Assembly (NCBI GenBank): GCA_030247675.1
Contig: JAOTRX010000004.1
Location: 302,910 to 366,909, forward strand
Reading direction: 5' to 3'
DNA from: Desulforhopalus sp.
GTDB taxonomy: Bacteria; Desulfobacterota; Desulfobulbia; Desulfobulbales; Desulfocapsaceae
Length of the DNA: 64,000 nucleotides
The position numbers were made by a program, and so were the translations under genes. Under the pieces are notes generated by a model. It saw only the letters and a program-made list of their open reading frames with translations. It was not told the origin of the DNA and did no database searches. Shown here in pieces: positions 26,168-35,132 of the stretch (its first letter is position 1; each line of letters starts with the position of its first letter).

Positions 26168-27352
26168 TCAGGTACGAGAACCTGCCAGCGAAGCAAACGC
26201 CTCACCAATCCTTTCGATCTGCTCCTTGGAGTGTGCGGCACTGAGACTGCAGCGGAGGAGCGCCCCCCCGCCAGGTGTGGCGGGCGGCAAGACCATGTTG
26301 ACATAGATGCCGCGTTGCAGCAGGCTGTTCCATATGGCGAAGGCCTCTTCCACGTTCCTGTAGTGTATGGCAATAATAGGACTGGCGGCGGGACCAACTT
26401 CGTAACCGAGTCCTTTGATCCGTTCATACAGGAAATTGGCATTGTCCCATAGCCGTTTTCGCAATGCAGGTAGTGAACGTATGATTTTCAGGGCTGTCCG
26501 GGTGGAGGCGATCGTCGATGGTGAAAGAGAGGCGGTGAATATATACGGCCTGCTGGCGTAACGGATAAGTTCCAGTTCCGGGTGGTTGCTGGTGCAGAAA
26601 CCACCGATCGCCCCCAGGCTTTTGCTGAATGTCCCGATGACAAAATCTACCAGATCCTCAACCCCGGCCTCCTCGGTCAAGCCGCGGCCGTTCTCCCCAA
26701 GCACGCCGAGGGAATGTGCTTCATCAACAACGAGATACGCACCATACTTCTGCTTCACGGAGACAATATCTGCCAGCGGCGCCCTGTCGCCCATCATGCT
26801 GTACAGGCCTTCAACCACAATCAGCACATTGGTTTCTCTTTTGACAAGCCGCTGCAGGCGCTTTTCCAGATCGCGGACATCGTTATGCCGGAATCGGATG
26901 ACTTCCGCTCCGCCCAACCGGCATCCGTCATAGATGCTGGCATGGCAGTCAGCATCCAGCAGGATCACCTCACCGGGGCCGACGGCGGTTGACAGTATAG
27001 CCAAGTTGGCGAGATACCCGGTAGAAAATATGATGGTATGGGTACGGCCATAAAAATCCGACAGCTCGTGCTCCAACGCAATATGTCCGGCAAATGTCCC
27101 GTTGGCCATTCGCGAACCAGTTGTGCCGGTGCCCTCCTTTTCCGCGGCCAGACATGATGCGTTGATGCATTCCTTGTTAAAGGTGAGCCCCAGGTAATTA
27201 TTGGTGCCGAGCAGAAGTGTCGGGCGGCCGTTCACCACAGCCTCGGTGGGTGACGATATGTCCTCCAGAACGATGTTGAAGAAATCACTGCAATTCTTCT
27301 CCATCGACCTCCTTACCTCCGCCAGTTGCCGGAACTTATAAAAAATATCCAT
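26168..27352 (-). CDS. spt: Serine palmitoyltransferase (alpha-oxoamine synthase family)
   Basis: A 394-residue PLP enzyme of the alpha-oxoamine synthase family. Motifs: NNYLGLT near the N terminus, GTGTTGSRMANGT, DADCHASIYDGCRLGG, VVEGLYSMMGDRAPL, VDEAHSLGVLG (His/Asp contacting PLP) and the PLP lysine in TFSKSLGAIGGF near residue 243. It condenses serine with an acyl thioester to give 3-keto-sphinganine. BioF, Kbl and HemA share the fold; the presence of ACP, acyl ligase, CerR-like and bCerS-like genes and the absence of biotin or heme genes point to Spt. It is transcribed leftward ahead of the ABC exporter. Confidence 0.85.
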   Translation of the reverse strand: MDIFYKFRQLAEVRRSMEKNCSDFFNIVLEDISSPTEAVVNGRPTLLLGTNNYLGLTFNKECINASCLAAEKEGTGTTGSRMANGTFAGHIALEHELSDFYGRTHTIIFSTGYLANLAILSTAVGPGEVILLDADCHASIYDGCRLGGAEVIRFRHNDVRDLEKRLQRLVKRETNVLIVVEGLYSMMGDRAPLADIVSVKQKYGAYLVVDEAHSLGVLGENGRGLTEEAGVEDLVDFVIGTFSKSLGAIGGFCTSNHPELELIRYASRPYIFTASLSPSTIASTRTALKIIRSLPALRKRLWDNANFLYERIKGLGYEVGPAASPIIAIHYRNVEEAFAIWNSLLQRGIYVNMVLPPATPGGGALLRCSLSAAHSKEQIERIGEAFASLAGSRT

Positions 27353-28024
27353 TTTTATCCATTTCAGGTTCTTTCTTTGTTAACTACTATCACTTGTGTT
27401 CCAACATTTATTTAAATAACGTAGGACGGTCAATCCGGCAAGAGGCTCATGCCCCAGAGAATAACCGGAGATCAAGAAAGAGAAAACCTTAAATGCTGCT
27501 TTGCGATCATTCTGAATGCGAATGTAATTTCCTTTTAGGTACCCCCGGCTTTGTCGGGGACAACAGAAGAGAGGTGGTTCCGAAGAATTGAACAAGCTGT
27601 TAAGTGGAAATTATCTCTGGCGGGTTAACGTGCCCTTCACCTGGAAGAATGAGCGGAGGGGAAATACCGTCTGCGTTGCACGAGGTTTGTTGGAATTTCA
27701 GCTTTCTCCAAGAAGTTCCCTTCGTATTAATATCCGATCATAAGCTCAAGAACTTCTCAATACACCCATGGTTAAAGCTACTACTGTATCTTGGAACCTC
27801 TGCTTGCCCAGATTCCTAGCAACAAATTTTGAATTTGGTTGTTGAGCTTATCCATGAACACCTTTACCTCAGTCGTGAGAGGGCATAGCTGAGCTTATTC
27901 CTGAACATTTGGACCTTGAGAAGAGCCCAAAAATCACACCAGAAAAGGAGCAATGTGGATCTTTTGTAAATTCGAAATTATCCCAGACGAAATCAGGATC
28001 TGAGCGGCCGAAAGAGTGGGGTTT
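27353..28024. other. Intergenic stretch without a recognisable gene
   Basis: About 670 bases between the Spt start and the NRAMP stop. It must hold the leftward spt promoter; no open frame here matches a family. Two copies of an 18-base near-repeat (GAGCTTATyCmTGAACA) near 27845 and 27893 are visible. Confidence 0.4.
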
Positions 28025-29284
28025 TTACAAAAAACTTTTGAACAACAACACATTCAGCAGCGTTATGACGGTGCCGATAAAGAGCAGTAATAGCGTTGTT
28101 GCATTTGAGTTCGCATACTTACCCATGACCTTCCGCGACGAGGTCAGGTAAATCTGCAGGAAAATGGTAAAGGGGAGCTGGATGCTGAGGAGCATCTGGG
28201 AAAGGATGAGGGCCCTGAACGGGTTACCGATAAAGAGGATGACCGCGAATGCACCCAAGAGGGAGATGGCAACTCCGAGGCGAGTGTGGTTGTCTTTGAG
28301 GTCGTAGGGCTCGTTGTACATGCCGGCAAATATTGTGCCGCCGGCCATGGCCGAGGTTATGGTCGACGCCAGCCCGGCAAAGAGCAGGGCAACGGCGAAT
28401 ATCACCGCGGCATTTTCTCCCACCAGCGGCGTCAGCAGTGACTGCGCCTGCTGTAGTTCATTCACCGGCCTGCCGGCCTTGAAAAAGGTGGCGGCTGCCA
28501 ACAGGATCATGGCGCTGTTGATGGCCCAGCCAATCCCCATTGACATCAGGGTGTCGAGAAATTCATAATCAAGCTGTTTGCTGATGGTGTTTTCATCTTC
28601 AAGATTCCACTGACGGCTCTGGATGACCTCAGAATGGAGGAAAAGATTGTGCGGCATGACAACCGCCCCGAGTACACTCATGACGATCATGATTGATCCT
28701 TCGGGTATGGTTGGAGTTATCCAGCCCGCGGCTGCCGCCGACCAGTCGATATCGACCAGGATGAGTTCATAGAGAAAGGACAGGCCGATAATCGAGACGA
28801 AACCGACGATGATTTTTTCAGTTATCTTGTAGGAATTGCTGAACAGCATGATCCCGACAATGGCTATCATCAGTAGTGATCCCGGTACAATGGGGATATG
28901 GAAGAGCATGTTTAGGGCGATGGCTCCTCCCATGATTTCGGCAAGCGAAGTGGATATTGAGGCCAGCACTGCCGTGAGTAGGACTCCGCGCGAGAGAGCC
29001 TTCGGGGTATAAGTGGTGGCGGCTTCCGAGAGACAGAGCCCTGTGGCTATGCCCAGGTGAGCGACGTTGTGCTGCAGGACAATCAGCATGATCGTGGAGA
29101 GGGTAACCATCCAAAGCAACCGGTAGCCAAATCCAGCTCCAGCGGCGATGTTCGCGGCCCAATTGCCGGGATCGATGAAACCAACGGTGATCAGCAAGCC
29201 GGGTCCGATGTATTTGAAGATCTCCAGGGCAGCAAAGACCGGGCGATAGCCTTTCCGGTCAATGGTTTCGAAATTAAATTTCAT
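28025..29284 (-). CDS. mntH: NRAMP-family divalent metal transporter
   Basis: A 419-residue membrane protein with about eleven transmembrane segments. The two metal-binding unwound helices are visible: GFIDPGNWAANI (DPGN in helix 1) and GAVVMPHNLFLHS (MPH in helix 6). NRAMP proteins import Mn(II) and Fe(II) with protons across the inner membrane. A structured region lies in its 5' leader (29321-29382). The gene is monocistronic and followed on its upstream side by an insertion sequence. The exact metal cannot be told from the motifs. Confidence 0.9.
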   Translation of the reverse strand: MKFNFETIDRKGYRPVFAALEIFKYIGPGLLITVGFIDPGNWAANIAAGAGFGYRLLWMVTLSTIMLIVLQHNVAHLGIATGLCLSEAATTYTPKALSRGVLLTAVLASISTSLAEIMGGAIALNMLFHIPIVPGSLLMIAIVGIMLFSNSYKITEKIIVGFVSIIGLSFLYELILVDIDWSAAAAGWITPTIPEGSIMIVMSVLGAVVMPHNLFLHSEVIQSRQWNLEDENTISKQLDYEFLDTLMSMGIGWAINSAMILLAAATFFKAGRPVNELQQAQSLLTPLVGENAAVIFAVALLFAGLASTITSAMAGGTIFAGMYNEPYDLKDNHTRLGVAISLLGAFAVILFIGNPFRALILSQMLLSIQLPFTIFLQIYLTSSRKVMGKYANSNATTLLLLFIGTVITLLNVLLFKSFL

Positions 29285-29320
29285 AGCAGTTGTTTCGGTG
29301 GCACAGGAAGGGCTGTATAA

Positions 29321-29382
29321 AGAAGGCTGACTTGTGGCATGGCCTGTCCATGCCTCAGTTCATCAGCTTATATCGGCCTTCT
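29321..29382 (-). promoter_or_regulatory. Structured leader upstream of the NRAMP gene
   Basis: Nested complementary segments: AGAAGGC (29321-29327) with GCCTTCT (29376-29382), GCTGACT (29326-29332) with AGT/TCAGC (29357-29367), and an inner perfect GGCATGG (29336-29342) with CCATGCC (29348-29354) around a five-base loop. The fold lies about 40 bases before the start codon. It does not match my recollection of the yybP-ykoY manganese riboswitch; it could be an attenuator or an unknown leader. Confidence 0.4.
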
Positions 29383-29780
29383 CGGTCACAGAGTGTGGTA
29401 GGTAATAAGTAGATGCTTTATTGAGTGTTCCTGAAAAGCCCCTTTCCAGCGAAGGGCTATCCTAGCAAAGCAATAAACCTACCCTCTCAAGACAGCATTT
29501 GCAAATATTTTCAGTCTGCAACCAATAGCTGAAATCCGCCTAAGGTTGCCAAAATTTTGTCAACAATATCAATAAAAAGAAGTTTGTCATTCCTTCACAT
29601 CGATGAAAAACCTCTGATAATTTTTCCATCTTCCACAGGAGTTTCGGAGATAATCCCTCCCCGCTCAGCAATCCCCTTTAACATCAATACGTTGCGTCGC
29701 TCAATCCCGTAAGACCCTCCAGGAAAATCAATATCGTCATGCGAACATCCCAAAAATATTGGGTTTGCGAAATATTTTTC

Positions 29781-29808
29781 TTGACATGTAAGGCCCTACT
29801 GATATTAT
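29781..29808 (+). promoter_or_regulatory. Transposase promoter giving a near-leaderless transcript
   Basis: TTGACA (29781-29786) and TATTAT (29803-29808) are 16 bases apart. The transposase ATG at 29815 is only six bases past the -10 box, at the expected transcription start. Confidence 0.65.
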
Positions 29809-29814
29809 GCCTGC

Positions 29815-31536
29815 ATGGCGCATTTTCACATAAAAACCAAAAAGGGAAGACCCTACCTCTATGTGCGGGAGATTGCCAGGGTAGACGGCAAGCCAAAGGT
29901 TATTTCCCAGATCTACATCGGGTCACCGGAAAAGGTCGCAGGTTTGCTTGGCGGCAAAGAGGCGGATCTTTTGAACTTGAAAGTTGAAGAGTTCGGCTCA
30001 CTCTGGCTTGCACATCAGATCGATCGAGATATTGATCTCTGCGGAATCGTCGATAGTGTCGTTCCAAAGGCAGAGAGGGAAACCGGTCCTTCGATCGGTG
30101 AGTATTTTCTCTATTGCGTACTGAACCGGATGGTACAGGCCGTCAGTAAAAACAAACTCGCCGATTGGTATAAGAAGACGGCCATCCAGCATATCCGACC
30201 CGTCGATCTGGATGAACTCACCAGCAAGCGCTACTGGGAGAAATGGGACCGAGTGAGCGAAACAGAACTACAGACGATTGCTCGCCAGTTCTTCGAGCGT
30301 ATCTGGCAAATCGAGACGCCGACCGCCGATTTTCTGCTCTTCGATACCACCAATTACTATACCTACATGGCCAGTCAAACCGACTCGAAGCTTGCCCAAC
30401 GGGGAAAGAACAAGGCGGGCAAGCATCATCTGCGGCAGATTGGCTTAGGACTTCTGGTCGCACGGGATTCACGGTTGCCGTTGTATTACAGTGTCTATCC
30501 CGGCAACATCCATGACAGCAAGCATTTTGAGGCGGTGATGGATGAGATGTTTGGTGTTGTTTGTGGCCTCAACAAAACGAAAGAACGGCTCACCGTCGTT
30601 ATCGACAAGGGCATGAACGCCGATGACAATTACGCTTGGATTGACGAGCAGTCCCGGGTTCACTTTATCACCACCTATTCGACATATTTTGCCGAAGACC
30701 TGGCGATAACCCCGATGAATCACTTTGAACCTGCCGATACGACCGAGAATCGTCGGCGTATTGAGGAAGGTCAGGAGGATGAGTGTCTGCTCGCGTACCG
30801 GACCAAAGGCGAGTATTGGGGCAAAGAGCGAACCGTGATTGTTACCCATACCCCTGCGTCTGCCCGCAAGCAGGCCTACACCTTTGCCGATAAACTGGAG
30901 GCCATGCGCCAGGAGTTGCTGGCCGTGCGGGCAAAGGTAAGAAAGGCTCCGCACTGGCGGAATGAGGTAGCTGTTCGAGAACGATACGTCAGATTTTGTG
31001 AACACATACACATGACGCCGCAATTGTATGAGCTGGAATTCGAACAATCCCCTGACGGCCTGGTGCTGACCTTTCGCAAAAATACCTACCTGGTCGACCG
31101 GAAGCAGGCCATGTTTGGGAAAAACATCATCATTACCGACAATACCGATTGGTTAACGGGCGATATCATTGAGGCAAGCCTTGCCCGCTGGCAGGTTGAG
31201 GAGCGCTTTCGACTCAGCAAGAACGATGATTTGGTAGGCACGAGCCCTGTCCGACATTGGACGGACAGCAAGATCAGGTGTCATCTTTTTACCTGTGTAG
31301 TGGCCATGACCTATTTGCGCAGGATCGAGTTGAAGATGACAGCTGCCGGACGGAAACGTTCAATTGAGGAGATCATGGAAGACATGCGGCATCTGCATTA
31401 TGTCTTGAGCATAAAAAAGGGGAGCCGGACACCTGAGCGCCGCCTGGAAACTCCCAGTAAGACCCAAGGCGAAGTCCTATCGGCCTTTGGCTACCGCGTC
31501 GACGAGAGTGGGGTCTTACAGGGTCCCGTGGGTTAA
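29815..31536 (+). CDS. IS1634-family transposase
   Basis: A 573-residue DDE transposase of the IS4/IS1634 group. The N terminus (HFHIKTKKGRPYLYVREIAR) is typical of IS1634 proteins. The RNase H-like catalytic segments are FLLFDTTNYY (first Asp), VVIDKGMNADDN (second Asp) and the C-terminal RWQVEERFRLSKNDDLVGTSPVRHW block containing the YREK-like Glu region. The frame is intact and both inverted repeats are present, so the element may still be active. No Shine-Dalgarno site precedes the ATG; see the promoter entry. Confidence 0.93.
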   Translation: MAHFHIKTKKGRPYLYVREIARVDGKPKVISQIYIGSPEKVAGLLGGKEADLLNLKVEEFGSLWLAHQIDRDIDLCGIVDSVVPKAERETGPSIGEYFLYCVLNRMVQAVSKNKLADWYKKTAIQHIRPVDLDELTSKRYWEKWDRVSETELQTIARQFFERIWQIETPTADFLLFDTTNYYTYMASQTDSKLAQRGKNKAGKHHLRQIGLGLLVARDSRLPLYYSVYPGNIHDSKHFEAVMDEMFGVVCGLNKTKERLTVVIDKGMNADDNYAWIDEQSRVHFITTYSTYFAEDLAITPMNHFEPADTTENRRRIEEGQEDECLLAYRTKGEYWGKERTVIVTHTPASARKQAYTFADKLEAMRQELLAVRAKVRKAPHWRNEVAVRERYVRFCEHIHMTPQLYELEFEQSPDGLVLTFRKNTYLVDRKQAMFGKNIIITDNTDWLTGDIIEASLARWQVEERFRLSKNDDLVGTSPVRHWTDSKIRCHLFTCVVAMTYLRRIELKMTAAGRKRSIEEIMEDMRHLHYVLSIKKGSRTPERRLETPSKTQGEVLSAFGYRVDESGVLQGPVG

Positions 31537-31591
31537 ACCCTTATGCTGCAAGGGCTCGCGGCCCGCCGCGCTGGTTATCTCCGAAACTCCT

Positions 31592-32316
31592 GATAATCAG
31601 GGCGTGGTGTAATAATACTTTGGGGTGCACCCCGGATGCTTACAATTCGGCACTGAATTTCAACGATTATTTGAGCTCCGTCGTTGCAAAGTGATTTCAA
31701 AAACGCCACGGCAAGTTAGATTGCGAAAATGCAATCAAAGATGGATCTAAGGGTAGTCAGAATGTTCAAAGTACAACCAGAGAGGTACAACCTTTTCACT
31801 TTCAGGCTTCAGGATGCTGATCATTAAAGAGCAAGAAGCACTGCTGCCACCAGACAACTCGTTGGCGCACAAAAGGAAAGTAAGAGCTGATCGAGGGTTC
31901 TGTACGACGCTGTTCCTACTCCGATATCACTATGGCAGGTGGTGAATCCTCCGCAACTCTTTATGATACCGTAAACTATGGCAAGACCCATCACCGGTAA
32001 TGCTTGCTATGTCGTTACTTGATTCGGATAATCTGAGCATCTCGCCAGACAAGAAATCCCTAATTCACAAGAAAGCTGGCTGGACCTTGACTTTCACACC
32101 GAGCACCGATAAATAATCGGGAACCTCGATTATTTGGCAATCTCCGGCCATGTCTCAATTGCTTAGTAAACAATTATCAGGATAGGCTGGGGATACTTGA
32201 GGAGGTTGAGCAATACCTTACCCAATTTGCTTACTCGTGAACAATTATTGTAATTAAGCACACATATATCAGAGAATCGTGTAGCTTGCGATTCTCTGCG
32301 TTTGTCGCCTGATTTA
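31592..32316. other. Gene-poor stretch right of the IS element
   Basis: About 720 bases without a supported gene. A short open stretch beginning near 31816 has coding-like composition but no recognisable family. Confidence 0.4.
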
Positions 32317-32709
32317 TCAGTCCAAAGTTTCGGCTTTTGCCTTTTCCAGACAGTCAAGACAAATACCATGGCTGGATTTAAGGGTATATTTCTTTTCCAG
32401 AAAACTTTCCATGGGTATCCATTGGTTATCCAACTTAATTTTTCTGCACCATGCACAGACTCGAATAAACCGCTCGATCTTCTCGTTTTTCCTCAAATAT
32501 AATATGGTACTTCCAATTATAACAAGGCCCACGATCGTACAAGTTGCCGTCTCAAAAATATATTCGGCCATCCGAAATGGGGTAGAAGGAGATCCGAAAA
32601 ATAGATATGGCACATCAACAAATTCATCGAGCCAAATAACCAATAACATCGCACAAAACATCAGTCCTTCTGCTGCTACGATCAATATATTTCGTGGAGA
32701 AGAGAGCAT
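32317..32709 (-). CDS. Small two-helix membrane protein with C-terminal zinc-ribbon-like motif
   Basis: A 130-residue protein with two predicted transmembrane segments (about 8-28 and 55-75) and a cytoplasmic tail carrying CAWCRKIKLD and, about 30 residues later, SHGICLDCLEK. This CxWC...SHGICxxC arrangement is seen at the end of several bacterial sensory proteins and is probably a zinc or redox-sensitive site. The role is unknown. It is transcribed in the same direction as the PilZ gene next to it, from which it is separated by ~110 bases, so a link to signalling is possible. Confidence 0.6.
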   Translation of the reverse strand: MLSSPRNILIVAAEGLMFCAMLLVIWLDEFVDVPYLFFGSPSTPFRMAEYIFETATCTIVGLVIIGSTILYLRKNEKIERFIRVCAWCRKIKLDNQWIPMESFLEKKYTLKSSHGICLDCLEKAKAETLD

Positions 32710-32820
32710 GGGATGACACCAATAGAGAAAATAATGGCCTTATATCTGAAATTCGAGACGACTTTACCTTAGCTTTAAGATAGTCGTCACAATAATGAGC
32801 TAAATCATTACTGAGTATTT

Positions 32821-33180
32821 TTAAAAACCCGGTAAATGTGTTGTCGCAGCCCAGATATCTTCATCTTTGGGTTCACAAATCATTGCAAACACAGTCCAAC
32901 CCATAGGAGGATCGAGAATTTCCACACCCATTTTCCCTTCGGATGTATTCCCACTAACCCATTTTTGTTGGACCTGCATTCTGAAATTTCTACCCTTTGC
33001 GGAAACGATTATTGACAACTTTTTACCCTGGCTTTTAAGTTTTTGAGGAATATCATTCAATAGAATGCCAAGACGAGAAATGTTGCATACGGTTGCCGAG
33101 AAGAATTCAACTCCGTCTGAAAGATTAGCAACCAGATTTTGCACTTCAACCCTTTGGTGGCGTCGCTTTTTCATTTTCAC
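32821..33180 (-). CDS. PilZ-domain c-di-GMP receptor candidate
   Basis: A 119-residue single-domain protein. The PilZ motifs are present: the N-terminal KKRRHQRVEV (RxxxR) and, about 30 residues later, NISRLG (D/N-x-S-x-x-G), followed by the beta-barrel and GVEILDPP. Such proteins bind cyclic di-GMP and control motility, exopolysaccharide or biofilm functions. No diguanylate cyclase is in the window. The start Met sits at 33180 or two residues later at MKKRR. Confidence 0.8.
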   Translation of the reverse strand: MKMKKRRHQRVEVQNLVANLSDGVEFFSATVCNISRLGILLNDIPQKLKSQGKKLSIIVSAKGRNFRMQVQQKWVSGNTSEGKMGVEILDPPMGWTVFAMICEPKDEDIWAATTHLPGF

Positions 33181-33904
33181 CTCATGTTGTTCAGCTTTAA
33201 TGCCGCTTCCCTCACTCAGAATATCTTGGTGCTATATTGATGTGGAAAGGTGAAGGATGGTTTCTATTTGTGCTGTTGATTTAATTACCTAACTCAAAAA
33301 GATGATTCAGAGAATCTCAAAGATAACCTGCAATCATCTCGAATACTCCGTTGCAACTTGATCAAACCTCAATCCTAAAAAATTGCCGCCTCTAGGAGTC
33401 GTGAAAATGGAAGGGCCAGGCTGACTTCACTAACATCAGAGAGAAAAGAATTTGTCCATGAGTAAACCTGGCCCTGTTTCTGATCAATGGTTTTCAGGGA
33501 GGAGAGTCACCATAGGTCAGTCCACGTTGTAGTTGTTGCATAGAAACCGAGTTGAGAACTTGTCAAATAAATGAAATGCATATCACAGTTTGCAATATAC
33601 ACAGCTATCATTACAGGGATCTTGCAGAAGCATTACAATACCGTAATGTTAACCAACATTTGTAATGATCAGGCTGACATCCTTATAAGCGGTCCAGCCT
33701 GTATTTGGCGACGGTTACGACCAGACTATTGCCCACTGCAATCTTTGCCAAGTAGGGATTGATTGGTAAAAGGTTTGCTATGGCAATCTTATCAGGTTAC
33801 GAAAAACTGATAGCTTACTTCCTGAATATTCTCAGAACCACCGGTTGGAAAAGGAACTCTACTAAAAAGTTAGGCAGAAATAACGCGCAGCAGTAGAAAC
33901 CTCC

Positions 33905-34095
33905 AATTCATGAATTGACAAGAAAACCAGACGTTTAATGTGGCAACATTAACCTCATAACTTGAATCGGTGACATTCTAGTCAATACGGCGATTGCGAC
34001 CCGCAACACACTTCAAATGTCAATGTTCATACTGTCAATTATCTGATTGACAACACGATGTATTGCCACCCACAGTGCGGTATTACTTGGACAGT
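33905..34095. repeat. Dispersed ~190-bp repeat, copy A
   Basis: The segment aligns nearly end to end with 41406-41597 in the same orientation, with about 25 scattered substitutions and one indel, including long identical blocks such as GTGGCAACATTAACCTCATA and CACACTTCAAATGTCAATGT. It may be the end of an unnamed mobile element or a MITE-like unit. Confidence 0.8.
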
Positions 34096-34217
34096 CCGCT
34101 TCCACATTCCATCTTATGTCAGTTGCCAACATGTGTAATCGGCCTTAAATCTTTTCATAATAAAAGTAGAGGAGATTTGACATTGGTTTGTTGTTAAGGT
34201 ATTTAATAAAATTCTTA

Positions 34218-34247
34218 AAAACCAGAACGGGGACACCTACTGGTTTT
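34218..34247 (+). promoter_or_regulatory. Hairpin in the leader of the kinase-BON gene
   Basis: AAAACCAG (34218-34225) and CTGGTTTT (34240-34247) form a perfect 8-bp stem with a 14-base loop, 43 bases before the start codon. It could be a terminator-like attenuator or protein-binding hairpin. Confidence 0.35.
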
Positions 34248-34289
34248 GCCCCTGTGGGCCACTAGCGTAGTGTTTCGGAGAAGTTCATC

Positions 34290-35096
34290 ATGTCGATTAT
34301 ATCCATATCACGAGGCTCATATAGCAGAGGTAAGGAAGTTGCTGAAAAACTGGCCAATGCACTGAATTATGAGTGTATTTCGCGAGAGATCATCCTTGAA
34401 GCGTCAGAGCACTTTAATATTCCCGAACTCAAGCTAGTGCGAGCTATCCATGATGCGCCGACCATTTTGGATCGTTTTTCCTCGGGCAAGGAGCGATTTA
34501 TAACCTTTTTCCGAGCAGCACTCCTCAAACATCTGCAGCGTGACAATGTAGTCTTTCATGGTTTGGGCAGCCATTTTTTTCTGCAACATTTTCCTCATGT
34601 CTTGAAAGTCAGAATAAGCGCAAACCTTGAGGATCGTGTCCGTGAAGAGATGATACGTGAAAACATCTCTGCCGAAGAAGCACGCATGGTACTGGTTAAT
34701 GATGATGCGGAACGGCGCAAATGGGGCTTGCAGATTTTTGGGCAGGACACCTGGAATCCGCAACTCTATGACATGATCCTACATATAGGCAATATGAATG
34801 TTGATCAGGCTGTTTCTATTATTTTTCATGCTGTACAACAGCCCTGCTTTCTAAGCACCCCCGAGAGCCTCCATATGATGGCTGATGAGGCTTTATCTGC
34901 ACAGGTGGAGGCTACTCTCGCGAAGACCTTTCCCAAGGTAATAGTTGATTCTGGAAACGGTGACGTGTTTATCAATGTTCGTGGCTCAAGGGCTGATGAA
35001 AAAAACATCACTGAGAAGGTCAAACGCCTGGTCGAAAAAGTTGAGGGGGTAAAAACCATTCAGGTCAACATTGTTCCTTTTATTGTTGAAGATTGA
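34290..35096 (+). CDS. Cytidylate-kinase-like protein with C-terminal BON domain (copy 1)
   Basis: A 268-residue protein. The N-terminal P-loop (SRGSYSRGKEVAEKLA, GxxxxGK) and following helices (REIILEASEHF, FHGLGSHFFL, VRISANLEDRV, the LID-like DDAERRKW) belong to the cytidylate-kinase-like family common in Desulfobacterota. Residues ~200-268 look like a BON domain (IINVRGSRADEKNITEKVKRLVEKVEGVKTIQVNI). The physiological substrate is unknown. It lies 37 bases before sulP and has a paralogue just after sulP, so a regulatory role in anion uptake is plausible. Start ATG has GGAGAAG upstream. Confidence 0.8.
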   Translation: MSIISISRGSYSRGKEVAEKLANALNYECISREIILEASEHFNIPELKLVRAIHDAPTILDRFSSGKERFITFFRAALLKHLQRDNVVFHGLGSHFFLQHFPHVLKVRISANLEDRVREEMIRENISAEEARMVLVNDDAERRKWGLQIFGQDTWNPQLYDMILHIGNMNVDQAVSIIFHAVQQPCFLSTPESLHMMADEALSAQVEATLAKTFPKVIVDSGNGDVFINVRGSRADEKNITEKVKRLVEKVEGVKTIQVNIVPFIVED

Positions 35097-35132
35097 AATT
35101 TGGTAAAAAAGTGACGAGGCAGATAACAGAAC

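Larger units (their letters stand above)
29637..31591 (+). mobile_element. IS1634/IS4-type insertion sequence
   Basis: Perfect 17-base terminal inverted repeats, AGGAGTTTCGGAGATAA at 29637-29653 and its complement at 31575-31591, enclose one transposase gene reading rightward. Flanking bases show no exact short target duplication, although CTGATAAT occurs just outside both ends (29613-29620 and across 31590-31597). Confidence 0.9.
33181..34289. other. 1.1-kb intergenic region containing a dispersed repeat and a hairpin
   Basis: No gene is supported. The region contains copy A of a ~190-base repeat (33905-34095) and an 8-bp inverted repeat (34218-34247) in the leader of the next gene. Confidence 0.5.

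Noticed and set aside
29285..29440. A yybP-ykoY manganese riboswitch before the NRAMP gene
   Set aside because: The stems do not show the conserved loops I know for that class; kept only as an unnamed structured leader.
29613..31601. CTGATAAT near both ends of the IS as a target duplication
   Set aside because: The left copy is 16 bases away from the inverted repeat while the right one abuts it, so it does not fit a simple duplication.
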